Positions 1 through 4,727 of a stretch of 5,014 nucleotides of DNA are shown in pieces. The notes below the pieces were generated by a model that had not been told where the DNA came from, ran no database searches, and saw only the letters and a list, made by a program, of their open reading frames with translations. Every line of letters starts with the position of its first letter. Within the stretch, counting starts at the first letter, position 1. This stretch comes from an uncultured Clostridia bacterium (lineage in GTDB: Bacteria; Bacillota; Clostridia; Oscillospirales; Acutalibacteraceae), in the NCBI GenBank assembly GCA_937919155.1, contig CALFPM010000196.1, forward strand, positions 1 through 5,014. The letters are read 5' to 3'. A program made the translations under genes and the position numbers.

Positions 1-418
1 GGTTGTTTTTGACACAATTGCGGCACGCAAGGCAAGAAATGCGGACATAATTATCTGTGACACTGCAGGCAGACTTCACAACAAGAAGAATCTTATGGAG
101 GAGCTTGCAAAGATTTACAGAGTCATTGACCGTCAGCTTCCCTATGCTGACCGCGAAATCCTGCTTGTTCTTGATGCAACAACAGGTCAGAATGCAGTTA
201 ATCAGGCAAAAGAATTCAAGGATGTTGCCGAAATTACGGGTATTATCCTCACGAAGCTTGACGGCACTGCAAAAGGCGGCGTTGTGCTTGCAATCAAAAA
301 CGACCTCAAGGTGCCCGTTAAGTTTATCGGCGTAGGCGAAGGTATTGATGACCTCAGACCTTTCAATCCCACAGCTTTTGCAGACGGACTGTTTGAAGAA
401 GACAAAGACGAGGAATAA
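1..418 (+). CDS. ftsY: Signal recognition particle receptor FtsY, C-terminal part (5' end outside window)
   Basis: FtsY is the SRP receptor GTPase. It docks SRP-bound ribosome–nascent chain complexes at the membrane and pairs its GTPase (NG) domain with that of Ffh. The reading frame is open from position 2 and shows 138 residues of the G domain. Visible are the G3 motif DTAGR (visible residues 20-24) followed by LHNKKNLMEEL, the DATTGQNA segment (58-65), the G4 motif TKLD with the following GTAKGG (84-93), and the closing GVGEGIDDLRPF (110-121), which is typical of FtsY. Ffh continues with an M domain here, whereas this protein ends 17 residues later in an acidic tail, EEDKDEE, which favours FtsY over Ffh. 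The A/N domain and P-loop lie upstream of the window. It is the first visible gene of an operon with rdgB and yhbY. A GAGGA at 410-414, inside its last codons, serves as the ribosome binding site of rdgB. Confidence 0.96.
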   Translation, partial: VVFDTIAARKARNADIIICDTAGRLHNKKNLMEELAKIYRVIDRQLPYADREILLVLDATTGQNAVNQAKEFKDVAEITGIILTKLDGTAKGGVVLAIKNDLKVPVKFIGVGEGIDDLRPFNPTAFADGLFEEDKDEE

Positions 419-423
419 TATAT

Positions 424-1026
424 ATGGATTACATTATTGCGACACACAATATGAAAAAAAGGGACGAAATGCAGCGCATCCTCGCTCCTTTGGGTATCAG
501 AGTGCTTCTTGCTGAAGAGGCAGGCATTGAGCTTACCGATGCAGAAGAAACGGGCACAACATTTGAAGAAAACGCATTTATCAAGGCTGAAAGCGGCTGC
601 AGAGAAAGCGGTATGCCTTGCATTGCGGATGATTCGGGTCTTGCAGTTGATTATCTTGACGGCGCTCCCGGTGTTTATTCCGCAAGGTATTCGGGTGAGC
701 ACGGCGACGATGATGCCAACAACAAGAAGCTTCTTAATGCACTTGAGGGTGTTGACCCTGCAGAGAGAGGCGCGGCATATGTAAGCGTTGCCTGCTGCGT
801 GTATCCCGATGGCACAAAGCTTATTGCCAGAGGCGAGTGCAGAGGCACAATCGGATATGATGAAATCGGAAACGGCGGTTTCGGCTATGACCCTCTTTTC
901 CTTCCCGTTGAGTATAACGGCGAAAAGACTATGGCGCAGCTCACCGCAGAAGAAAAAGACGCAATCAGCCACAGAGGCAAGTCTGTGCGTATGCTTGCAA
1001 AGCAGATTGAGGAGGGCGGAAGATGA
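424..1026 (+). CDS. rdgB: XTP/dITP diphosphatase (RdgB/HAM1 family, non-canonical purine NTP pyrophosphatase)
   Basis: This cytosolic house-cleaning enzyme hydrolyses dITP, ITP and XTP to the monophosphate and pyrophosphate, keeping deaminated purines out of DNA and RNA. The 200 residues match the family's usual length (about 195-205), and all its signatures are present in order: the nucleotide-binding start ATHNMKK (6-12; the family usually has T/S-x-N-x-x-K), FEENAFIKA (47-55), the metal-binding ADDSGL (68-73), GVYSARYSG (83-91), the substrate loop GFGYDPLF (152-159) and SHRGKS (182-187). The ATG at 424 is preceded by GAGGA with 9-nt spacing and sits 5 bp after the ftsY stop, so translation is probably coupled. 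Its end overlaps the yhbY start by four bases (ATGA). The only mild oddity is His8 where many homologues have Asn, Gly or Lys. Function is assigned from family knowledge and is secure. Confidence 0.97.
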   Translation: MDYIIATHNMKKRDEMQRILAPLGIRVLLAEEAGIELTDAEETGTTFEENAFIKAESGCRESGMPCIADDSGLAVDYLDGAPGVYSARYSGEHGDDDANNKKLLNALEGVDPAERGAAYVSVACCVYPDGTKLIARGECRGTIGYDEIGNGGFGYDPLFLPVEYNGEKTMAQLTAEEKDAISHRGKSVRMLAKQIEEGGR

Positions 1027-1454
1027 CAAGCAAAGAAAGAGCTCAGCTCCGCGCTCAGGCAAACACACTTGAACCCCTTTTCCAGATCGGCAAGGGCGGC
1101 ATTTCCGATGCTCTTATTGAGCAGACCGCTGATGCACTCCGTAAAAGGGAGCTTATAAAGCTTAAGGTTTTGCTTGAAAGCGCACCTGAAAGTCCGAGAG
1201 AATTCGCGGATAAGCTGGCTGAAGCAACGGGCAGCGAGGTTGTTCAGGTTGTAGGCGGCAGCATTGTTTTCTACAAAGAAAATCCCGATAAAGATAAGGA
1301 ACCCGCAAAGAAAAAGCCTGCAAAGAAAGGCAAGCCCCTTTCAAAAGTGAAGGCAAAAAGGGCCCTTGCCGCAAAGCGCGAAGCAGAGGAAAAGAAAAGA
1401 AAAAAAGATTTTTATGCAAAGAAGCGTTACGCAACAAAAAACAGCACAAAATAA
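1023..1454 (+). CDS. yhbY: YhbY-family (CRM domain) RNA-binding protein with long Lys-rich C-terminal tail
   Basis: YhbY proteins are single CRM (CRS1-YhbY) domain RNA-binding proteins that associate with pre-50S ribosomal particles and are thought to help ribosome assembly. Residues 1-86 form the whole domain: TSKERAQLRAQANTLEP at the start, the RNA-binding GxxG loop as QIGKGGIS (21-28; GKGG at 23-26), the helix ALRKRELIKLKVL (38-50), and a closing VVQVVGGSIVFYKE (73-86). The E. coli protein stops about here (about 97 residues). This one carries a further 57 residues (87-143) with 20 Lys and 4 Arg, including PAKKKPAKKGKP and EEKKRKKDFYAKKR, a basic and probably disordered or helical extension likely to add RNA affinity. 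The ATG at 1023 has a perfect AGGAGG (1010-1015, 7-nt spacing) and overlaps the rdgB stop, so the two are translationally coupled. It is the last gene of the operon. Confidence 0.93.
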   Translation: MTSKERAQLRAQANTLEPLFQIGKGGISDALIEQTADALRKRELIKLKVLLESAPESPREFADKLAEATGSEVVQVVGGSIVFYKENPDKDKEPAKKKPAKKGKPLSKVKAKRALAAKREAEEKKRKKDFYAKKRYATKNSTK

Positions 1455-1472
1455 TGTGCGGCGATTATTTTT
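1444..1472 (+). terminator. Weak hairpin over the yhbY stop codon, possible operon terminator
   Basis: GCACA (1444-1448) and TGTGC (1455-1459) form a perfect 5-bp stem with a 6-nt loop that contains the yhbY stop codon. A T-rich run, TTATTTTT, ends at 1472, nine bases after the stem. Another small hairpin (AGCA 1475-1478 with TGCT 1483-1486) and a T7 run near 1508-1514 follow. None is a canonical intrinsic terminator, because the stems are short and the T-tracts are not adjacent. The strong promoter starting at 1541 implies that the operon ends here or nearby. Low confidence. Confidence 0.25.
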
Positions 1473-1540
1473 GAAGCAAAAATGCTCCTGAAATAAGCTT
1501 TTAAAAATTTTTTTGATTTTCCTGCAACAAAAACAGGCTA

Positions 1541-1570
1541 TTGACACACTTATTTAATGTGTGATATAAT
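1541..1570 (+). promoter_or_regulatory. Near-consensus SigA promoter with extended -10, driving smpB
   Basis: A perfect -35 box TTGACA (1541-1546) and a perfect -10 box TATAAT (1565-1570) are separated by 18 bp. TG at 1562-1563 makes an extended -10 (TGATATAAT). The predicted transcription start is near 1577, which gives a leader of only about 18 nt before the smpB ATG at 1595. The upstream DNA (about 1500-1540) is AT-rich and could act as an UP-like element. No operator-like inverted repeat overlaps the boxes, so this looks like a strong constitutive promoter for smpB and probably ssrA. Confidence 0.88.
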
Positions 1571-1581
1571 CGCAGACCGTG

Positions 1582-1586
1582 AAAGG
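1582..1586 (+). promoter_or_regulatory. smpB Shine-Dalgarno that fixes the start at 1595
   Basis: AAAGG at 1582-1586 lies 8 nt before the ATG at 1595. An in-frame GTG at 1586 would extend SmpB by three residues. However, it overlaps this ribosome binding site and lies only about 9 nt from the predicted transcription start, so ATG 1595 is the better start. Confidence 0.75.
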
Positions 1587-1594
1587 TGCATGAA

Positions 1595-2053
1595 ATGGAT
1601 AAAAACAGCGGCATTAAAATGATTGCCCAGAACAAAAAAGCATATCACGATTATTTTGTGCTCGAAAAACTCGAGGCAGGCATTGAACTTTTCGGAACGG
1701 AAGTAAAATCCATCCGACAGGGAAAAATAAACCTGAAGGATTCCTGGTGTTTCGTAAAGGACGGAGAAATGTTTGTCAACGGCATGCACATCAGTCCTTA
1801 TGAGCAGGGCAATATCTTTAACCGTGACCCTCTGAGAACAAAGCGACTGCTTCTCCACAAAAAGGAAATCAGGAGATTTTATTCTCAGGTCAAGCAGGAC
1901 GGTCTTTCAATTGTGCCCCTGAGTGTTTATTTCTCCAAGGGCAGAGCAAAGGTTGAAATCGGTCTTTGCAAAGGTAAAAAGCTCTATGACAAGCGCGATG
2001 TTGCAGCTAAAAAGGACGCCCAAAGAGCTATCGAGCGCAACCTTCGCAGATAA
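1595..2053 (+). CDS. smpB: SsrA-binding protein SmpB (152 aa)
   Basis: SmpB binds the tRNA-like domain of tmRNA, delivers alanyl-tmRNA to ribosomes stalled on mRNAs without a stop codon, and mimics the missing codon–anticodon contact with its C-terminal tail. The 152 residues match the usual 145-165. Family landmarks in order are NKKAYHDYFVLEKLEAGIEL (13-32), the GTEVKSIRQGKINLKDSW core (34-51), HISPYEQGN, DPLRTKRLLLHKKEI, the YFSKGRAKVEIGL strand, GKKLYDKRD and a basic tail KKDAQRAIERNLRR. The tail is shorter than the roughly 20-30 residues seen after YDKR in some homologues but keeps the basic character. The gene has its own strong promoter (-35 at 1541). It lies 51 bp upstream of the tmRNA gene it serves, an arrangement also seen in Bacillus. 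Start choice: ATG with AAAGG at 8 nt, rather than GTG 1586. Confidence 0.97.
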   Translation: MDKNSGIKMIAQNKKAYHDYFVLEKLEAGIELFGTEVKSIRQGKINLKDSWCFVKDGEMFVNGMHISPYEQGNIFNRDPLRTKRLLLHKKEIRRFYSQVKQDGLSIVPLSVYFSKGRAKVEIGLCKGKKLYDKRDVAAKKDAQRAIERNLRR

Positions 2054-2062
2054 ATCTGCGGA
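2043..2062 (+). other. Hairpin spanning the smpB stop codon
   Basis: CGCAGA (2045-2050) and TCTGCG (2055-2060) form a perfect 6-bp stem with a 4-nt loop TAAA that contains the smpB stop codon. It can extend to 8 bp through a T·G and a T-A pair (2043-2062). It is followed by an AT-rich but not U-run sequence (AATAATTTA), so it is not a good intrinsic terminator. It may protect the smpB 3' end or mark a processing point between smpB mRNA and precursor tmRNA. The structure is read directly; the role is inference. Confidence 0.45.
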
Positions 2063-2075
2063 ATAATTTATCATC

Positions 2076-2095
2076 GGAGCAACGCAAGTTGCTTC
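2076..2095 (+). other. GNRA-capped hairpin 9 nt upstream of the tmRNA 5' end
   Basis: GGAGCAAC (2076-2083) pairs with GTTGCTTC (2088-2095) in an 8-bp stem (one G·U) closed by GCAA, a stable GNRA tetraloop. Only nine bases, ACAATATAC, separate it from the mature tmRNA 5' end at 2105, where RNase P is expected to cut. I see no convincing promoter between smpB and ssrA; the best -10-like stretch (CACAAT, about 2095-2100) lacks a -35 box. This suggests that tmRNA is at least partly made by processing of an smpB–ssrA transcript and that the hairpin is part of the precursor. Confidence 0.5.
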
Positions 2096-2104
2096 ACAAT
2101 ATAC

Positions 2105-2453
2105 GGGGATGAAAGGATTTCGACGGGGAATCTGAGCCCGGATAAGCGAGTAGCGGGGCGGGACCGCTATAAAATCCGTAAAATTTAAATTTAAACGACA
2201 ACAATAAAGTTGCTCTTGCTGCTTAACTAAGCAGCCGTCTCTGTGCGGAGGACTGCGGCCGCATAAGAGGCGTCGATCAGCAGTGAACGTGAACGGGTAA
2301 CGGCTGATAGCCCGTCACGGACAATCGGTCTACCAAGCTCCAAAGCCTGTCTGCCGGCGTTGGAGTAAGGGAATGTCAAAAGACAGAATACACTCGTAGA
2401 AAGTCCCTGCAAGGGTTTTTCGGACGCGGTTTCGATTACCGCCATCTCCACCA
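2105..2453 (+). ncRNA. ssrA: Transfer-messenger RNA (tmRNA, 10Sa RNA), one-piece form, 349 nt
   Basis: tmRNA rescues stalled ribosomes. Charged with alanine, it enters the A site with SmpB, and the ribosome then switches to its internal tag frame, marking the nascent protein for proteolysis. The 5' end GGGGATG (2105-2111) pairs over 7 bp with CATCTCC (2443-2449), followed by the discriminator A and an encoded CCA (2451-2453). The conserved GGATTTCGACGGGG follows the 5' end. The T arm is GCGGT / loop TTCGATT / ACCGC (2426-2442). Pseudoknot PK1 is readable at about 2149-2179 (TAGCGG with CCGCTA; GCGGG with TCCGT). The tag frame ends GCT CTT GCT GCT TAA (stop 2224-2226), with the stop in the loop of the helix formed by GCTGCT (2218-2223) and AGCAGC (2230-2235). 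The remainder to about 2420 holds the other pseudoknots. No strong terminator follows: only T5 at 2454-2458 directly after CCA. The length (about 350 nt) is normal for one-piece tmRNA. Confidence 0.97.
2191..2226 (+). other. tmRNA proteolysis-tag reading frame, ends NDNNKVALAA-stop
   Basis: Reading back from TAA 2224-2226, the tag frame is AAC GAC AAC AAT AAA GTT GCT CTT GCT GCT (2194-2223), that is NDNNKVALAA, with the classic C-terminal ALAA degron for ClpXP-type proteases. The frame stays open upstream to a TAA at 2179-2181, passing AAT, TTA, AAT and TTA codons. The resume codon is therefore not certain. TTA 2191 fits best, being 11 nt after the end of PK1 as in E. coli and having TA at -5/-4. 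AAC 2194 is the alternative. No Ala or Gly resume codon is available. Confidence 0.7.
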
Positions 2454-2486
2454 TTTTTAAAATAATTTGAGCGAATATAAAAAAAC

Positions 2487-2492
2487 AGGAGG
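2487..2492 (+). promoter_or_regulatory. Ribosome binding site that fixes the start of the first DUF4474 gene
   Basis: AGGAGG at 2487-2492 lies 7 nt before ATG 2500. An in-frame TTG at 2467 would put this site inside the coding region and would add a polar 11-residue stretch before the signal segment, so ATG 2500 is preferred. The 46-nt stretch between the tmRNA CCA end and this ATG shows no convincing promoter. Confidence 0.85.
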
Positions 2493-2499
2493 AAGGAAA

Positions 2500-3573
2500 A
2501 TGAAGAAGGCAAATCTCGCAGTAATCGCCGCTGCCGTTGTGGCAGTTTGCGTTGCGGCAATCGCAGGCGTATTGGTTTTCAAGGCAAACAACGGCCCCGC
2601 CGTTGAACCGGACATCTCAGCAGGCTCAACCGAGTATATCTATGCTCCCGTTGAACCCTCAACAGAACCCTCAACAGAGCCCTCAACATTTCAGGCAATT
2701 GTCGACCTGACAACTCAGGTTCTTACGGACACATATGTGCCCTCAACACAGAAAGCCACCGAGAAAAACACTCAGGCTTCAACTCAGGCAACAACCAAAA
2801 AGGAAGAGGAGACCACAAAGACTCCCGAAACAACAGCTCCTCAGAAGGGTGAACTTGACCCCGATGAAATGGAGCATTCAAGCGGCACCAAAAGACCCGT
2901 TACCGCAAGCAAGAATCTGCCCAAGGATATGAGTTTTTCAGGTCTTTACAGCTCGGGTTATGATATAATCGGTCTCAAGCCTTACATATTCAATGACGAT
3001 AAAGACCCCAACTGCATGCAGAGACACTTCGGTTACAACCCCGGTTACGATATGGGTGCAAGCCTTATTGATTTCACCATCGAAACCACAAGAATCGACT
3101 TCAAATACGAAAACAAGCCTTACAGAATTCAGCTCTGGAAGGGTCAGTATATTTCGGGCGATATCGGCACCGTAGGCGGTGAAATCGGCGTTTACACAAG
3201 AACTCCCGGCAGAATTTATCTCATTCCCGAACACTATGACTGCGCTGCTGAAGAAGACTGGCTCAAAATGGAAATGACAGTTTTCTGGAATGAATTTGAC
3301 GATGGCAGATATCTGCCTCAGTTCACCAGAAACTATGACGATTTCTGGTGGGCAACAGGCTTTGTTGACGGTCAGCTCAAGAACAGATTTGATTCAAACG
3401 ACCTTCAGCTTCTCGGCAGAATCACTTTTGAGAGTGAAGAGCAGGCTCAGCTTTTCGCAGAGGCTCTCGGCAAGAAGGGATTCACCGAGGTTTCAACCTT
3501 CAATCCCACAGCGCCTGACACATATAAGCTTTACGGCAAAGATGTTATTTTCATCTGGCAGTACATCAGATAA
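2500..3573 (+). CDS. Membrane-anchored or secreted protein with Thr-rich linker and DUF4474-like domain (first of tandem pair)
   Basis: The function is unknown. The 357 residues show a basic start (MKK), one hydrophobic segment (6-27, LAVIAAAVVAVC and onward) that acts as signal peptide or membrane anchor, and a low-complexity linker (about 36-137) rich in Thr, Ser, Pro, Lys and Glu with three EPST repeats (52-63). The C-terminal globular domain (about 145-357) I match from memory to DUF4474. Landmarks are FGYNPGYD (177-184), RIQLWKGQY (209-217), GGEIGVY (226-232), HYDC (245-248), DWLKMEMT (253-260) and WWATGFVDGQL (283-293). Cys17 sits inside the hydrophobic core without a lipobox (Val at -1), so it is not an obvious lipoprotein. 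Compared with its neighbour at 3651, it has a five-residue insertion after WKGQY and a shorter C-terminus. The linker suggests that the domain is held away from the membrane outside the cell. Start: ATG with AGGAGG, not TTG 2467. Transcription could come by read-through from ssrA. Confidence 0.88.
   Translation: MKKANLAVIAAAVVAVCVAAIAGVLVFKANNGPAVEPDISAGSTEYIYAPVEPSTEPSTEPSTFQAIVDLTTQVLTDTYVPSTQKATEKNTQASTQATTKKEEETTKTPETTAPQKGELDPDEMEHSSGTKRPVTASKNLPKDMSFSGLYSSGYDIIGLKPYIFNDDKDPNCMQRHFGYNPGYDMGASLIDFTIETTRIDFKYENKPYRIQLWKGQYISGDIGTVGGEIGVYTRTPGRIYLIPEHYDCAAEEDWLKMEMTVFWNEFDDGRYLPQFTRNYDDFWWATGFVDGQLKNRFDSNDLQLLGRITFESEEQAQLFAEALGKKGFTEVSTFNPTAPDTYKLYGKDVIFIWQYIR
2653..2688 (+). repeat. Three tandem 12-bp repeats encoding EPST
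   Basis: The unit GAACCCTCAACA occurs three times head to tail (2653-2664, 2665-2676, and 2677-2688 with one A-to-G change in its GAG codon). It encodes EPST-EPST-EPST at residues 52-63 of the first DUF4474 protein. This is a short coding minisatellite in the extracellular linker, a site where copy number could vary between strains and change linker length without breaking frame. Confidence 0.9.
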
Positions 3574-3585
3574 CATCGGATATTT

Positions 3586-3600
3586 ACTCCCATGAGGAGT
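3586..3600 (+). other. Small hairpin after the first DUF4474 gene
   Basis: ACTCC (3586-3590) and GGAGT (3596-3600) form a perfect 5-bp stem with a 5-nt loop CATGA, 12 bases after the first DUF4474 stop codon. The next bases (CAAAAATATAAAAAATTT) are A-rich and not T-rich, so it is not a + strand terminator. Its arms are also complementary to the arms of the hairpin at 3620-3636. Confidence 0.35.
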
Positions 3601-3619
3601 CAAAAATATAAAAAATTTA

Positions 3620-3642
3620 GCGGAGCAATACTCCGCAGGAGG
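3620..3642 (+). promoter_or_regulatory. Hairpin directly abutting the Shine-Dalgarno of the second DUF4474 gene
   Basis: GCGGAG (3620-3625) and CTCCGC (3631-3636) form a perfect 6-bp, GC-rich stem with loop CAATA. The next base starts the Shine-Dalgarno AGGAGG (3637-3642), which lies 8 nt before ATG 3651. The stem ends exactly where the ribosome binding site begins, so it leaves the site single-stranded while stacking on its 5' edge. A role as ribosome standby or translation-tuning element, or as an mRNA-processing boundary between the two genes, is inference. Confidence 0.5.
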
Positions 3643-3650
3643 AAAAAAGA

Positions 3651-4706
3651 ATGGGTAAGAAAAAAATTCTCATCCTCGCCATCTGCGCAGCAGTTGTAAT
3701 TGGCGGCTCGGTAGCAGCCGTTGCACTCCTCAGAGGCGGTCTCAACACAAGTGATGAAACAACCACCACAACAGCCGCTCCCGAAACAGAATACAGCTAC
3801 GAATACAATTATGACGGTTTCCCCGGTGGTTTAGGTGTTGACAGCAGTGAAGAAGAATCGGATAACAATCTTCTCACAACAATTCAGCAGATTGCAAACA
3901 CAACCAAGAGAGCAGCAAGCAAAACAACAACCAGAAAGAACACTGCCAACACAACAAAGAAGAACACGACAACTACTAAAAAGACAGGCACTGTTTCATA
4001 TCCCGGCGATGACAAGCTTGTTGACAAGGTTATCGGTCCCAACGGCGATCAGTTCCTCGGCTACAGATATGACGCCGAAGGCGATTTCTACTACACTGAC
4101 GACAAGGACTGCTGGCAGAAAGATGCGGGCTTCAATGAAATTTATGACAAAATGACACCGCTCACAGCTATGCACATTGACGTTCTCCGTATCCGCTTTA
4201 CATACGGTGACCACGACTGGATGATTCAGCTCTGGAAGGGTCAGTACGGCTTCCTTCTCGTTGGTGCTGAAATCGGTGTTTACACAACAGATGCAGGCAC
4301 ATACACAGGTCAGGTAGGCGATGTTAACCACTATGACTGCGCCGACAAGGACGATTGGCTCAAGATGGAAATGACCTGCTACTGGAGAGAAAACAACCAG
4401 GGTTCATACAAGAAGGCTTTCCACAGAGAATACACAGAATATTGGTGGGCAACAGGCTTTGTTAAGGGTCAGCTCACAAAATACACAGCTCCCAGAACCG
4501 AGCTCAAGCTCAAATCAAGAATCACCTTCAAGTCAACCGAAATGGCAAATCTCTTTGTTGAAGGTATGAAGCAGTCAGGATTTGCACGTGCTCTCGGCTC
4601 AGACCAGCTCGTTGACGACACTTACTTCCAGAAGGATGCCGATGTATGGTTCCTTTGGAAAACAAAGTATCACGATTGCTTTGTAGGTTACGAAGGCCGT
4701 AACTGA
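3651..4706 (+). CDS. Membrane-anchored or secreted protein with Thr-rich linker and DUF4474-like domain (second of tandem pair)
   Basis: This is a 351-residue paralogue of the preceding gene, of unknown function. It has a basic start MGKKK, a hydrophobic segment 6-27 (ILILAICAAVVIGG and onward; Cys12 lacks a lipobox), and a linker (about 32-115) with Tyr/Glu patches and Thr/Lys-rich runs such as NTTKKNTTTTKKT (100-112). The C-terminal DUF4474-like domain (about 124-351) fits the family pattern more closely than the first copy: FLGYRYDAEGDFYYT (135-149), CWQKDAGFNEIYD (154-166), WMIQLWKGQYG (190-200), GAEIGVY (205-211), NHYDC (226-230), DWLKMEMT (235-242), YWWATGFVKGQL (264-275) and LKLKSRITFKS. 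The aromatic- and glycine-rich core (W, WKGQY, EIGVY, HYDC, DWLKMEM, WWATGF) is shared by both copies. It follows the first copy after 77 bp with its own AGGAGG (8-nt spacing) and converges on the mannosidase-like gene. The two proteins probably act together at the cell surface, but what they bind or catalyse cannot be read here. Confidence 0.9.
   Translation: MGKKKILILAICAAVVIGGSVAAVALLRGGLNTSDETTTTTAAPETEYSYEYNYDGFPGGLGVDSSEEESDNNLLTTIQQIANTTKRAASKTTTRKNTANTTKKNTTTTKKTGTVSYPGDDKLVDKVIGPNGDQFLGYRYDAEGDFYYTDDKDCWQKDAGFNEIYDKMTPLTAMHIDVLRIRFTYGDHDWMIQLWKGQYGFLLVGAEIGVYTTDAGTYTGQVGDVNHYDCADKDDWLKMEMTCYWRENNQGSYKKAFHREYTEYWWATGFVKGQLTKYTAPRTELKLKSRITFKSTEMANLFVEGMKQSGFARALGSDQLVDDTYFQKDADVWFLWKTKYHDCFVGYEGRN
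4687..4703 (+). other. Hairpin at the end of the second DUF4474 gene
   Basis: GTTACG (4687-4692) and CGTAAC (4698-4703) form a perfect 6-bp stem with loop AAGGC, immediately before the TGA at 4704-4706 (a TAA follows at 4707). No T-tract follows, so it is not a standard intrinsic terminator. It may stabilise the mRNA 3' end. Chance occurrence is quite possible for a stem of this size. Confidence 0.3.
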
Positions 4707-4727
4707 TAATCACAGATTTCGGCAAAA

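Noticed and set aside
202..1068. Long open frame of 288 codons on the - strand opposite ftsY, rdgB and yhbY
   Set aside because: It is a shadow frame. It lies antisense to three genes with clear family motifs, is full of Cys and Ser in no recognisable pattern, and spans gene boundaries.
1521..1537. CCTG/CAGG inverted repeat just upstream of the smpB promoter as an operator or terminator
   Set aside because: The stem is only 4 bp with a 9-nt loop and no T-tract after it; chance is the simplest explanation.
2443..2453. tmRNA 3' end as an integration (att) site for the genes that follow
   Set aside because: ssrA 3' ends are known targets of integrases, but I found no second copy of the 3' end sequence and no integrase gene within the window. 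An island ending beyond the right edge cannot be excluded.
2467..2499. TTG start at 2467 for the first DUF4474 gene
   Set aside because: It would place the AGGAGG ribosome binding site inside the gene and has no good site of its own; ATG 2500 gives a normal signal-segment N-terminus.
2227..2560. Open frames on the - strand over the tmRNA gene
   Set aside because: The sequence is a structured RNA with acceptor stem, T arm, tag frame and CCA end; the frames have no protein-like features.
2510..2560. Lipoprotein reading of the two DUF4474 proteins because of a Cys in the hydrophobic segment
   Set aside because: Cys17 of the first protein and Cys12 of the second are inside the hydrophobic core and have Val and Ile at the -1 position, which does not fit a lipobox.
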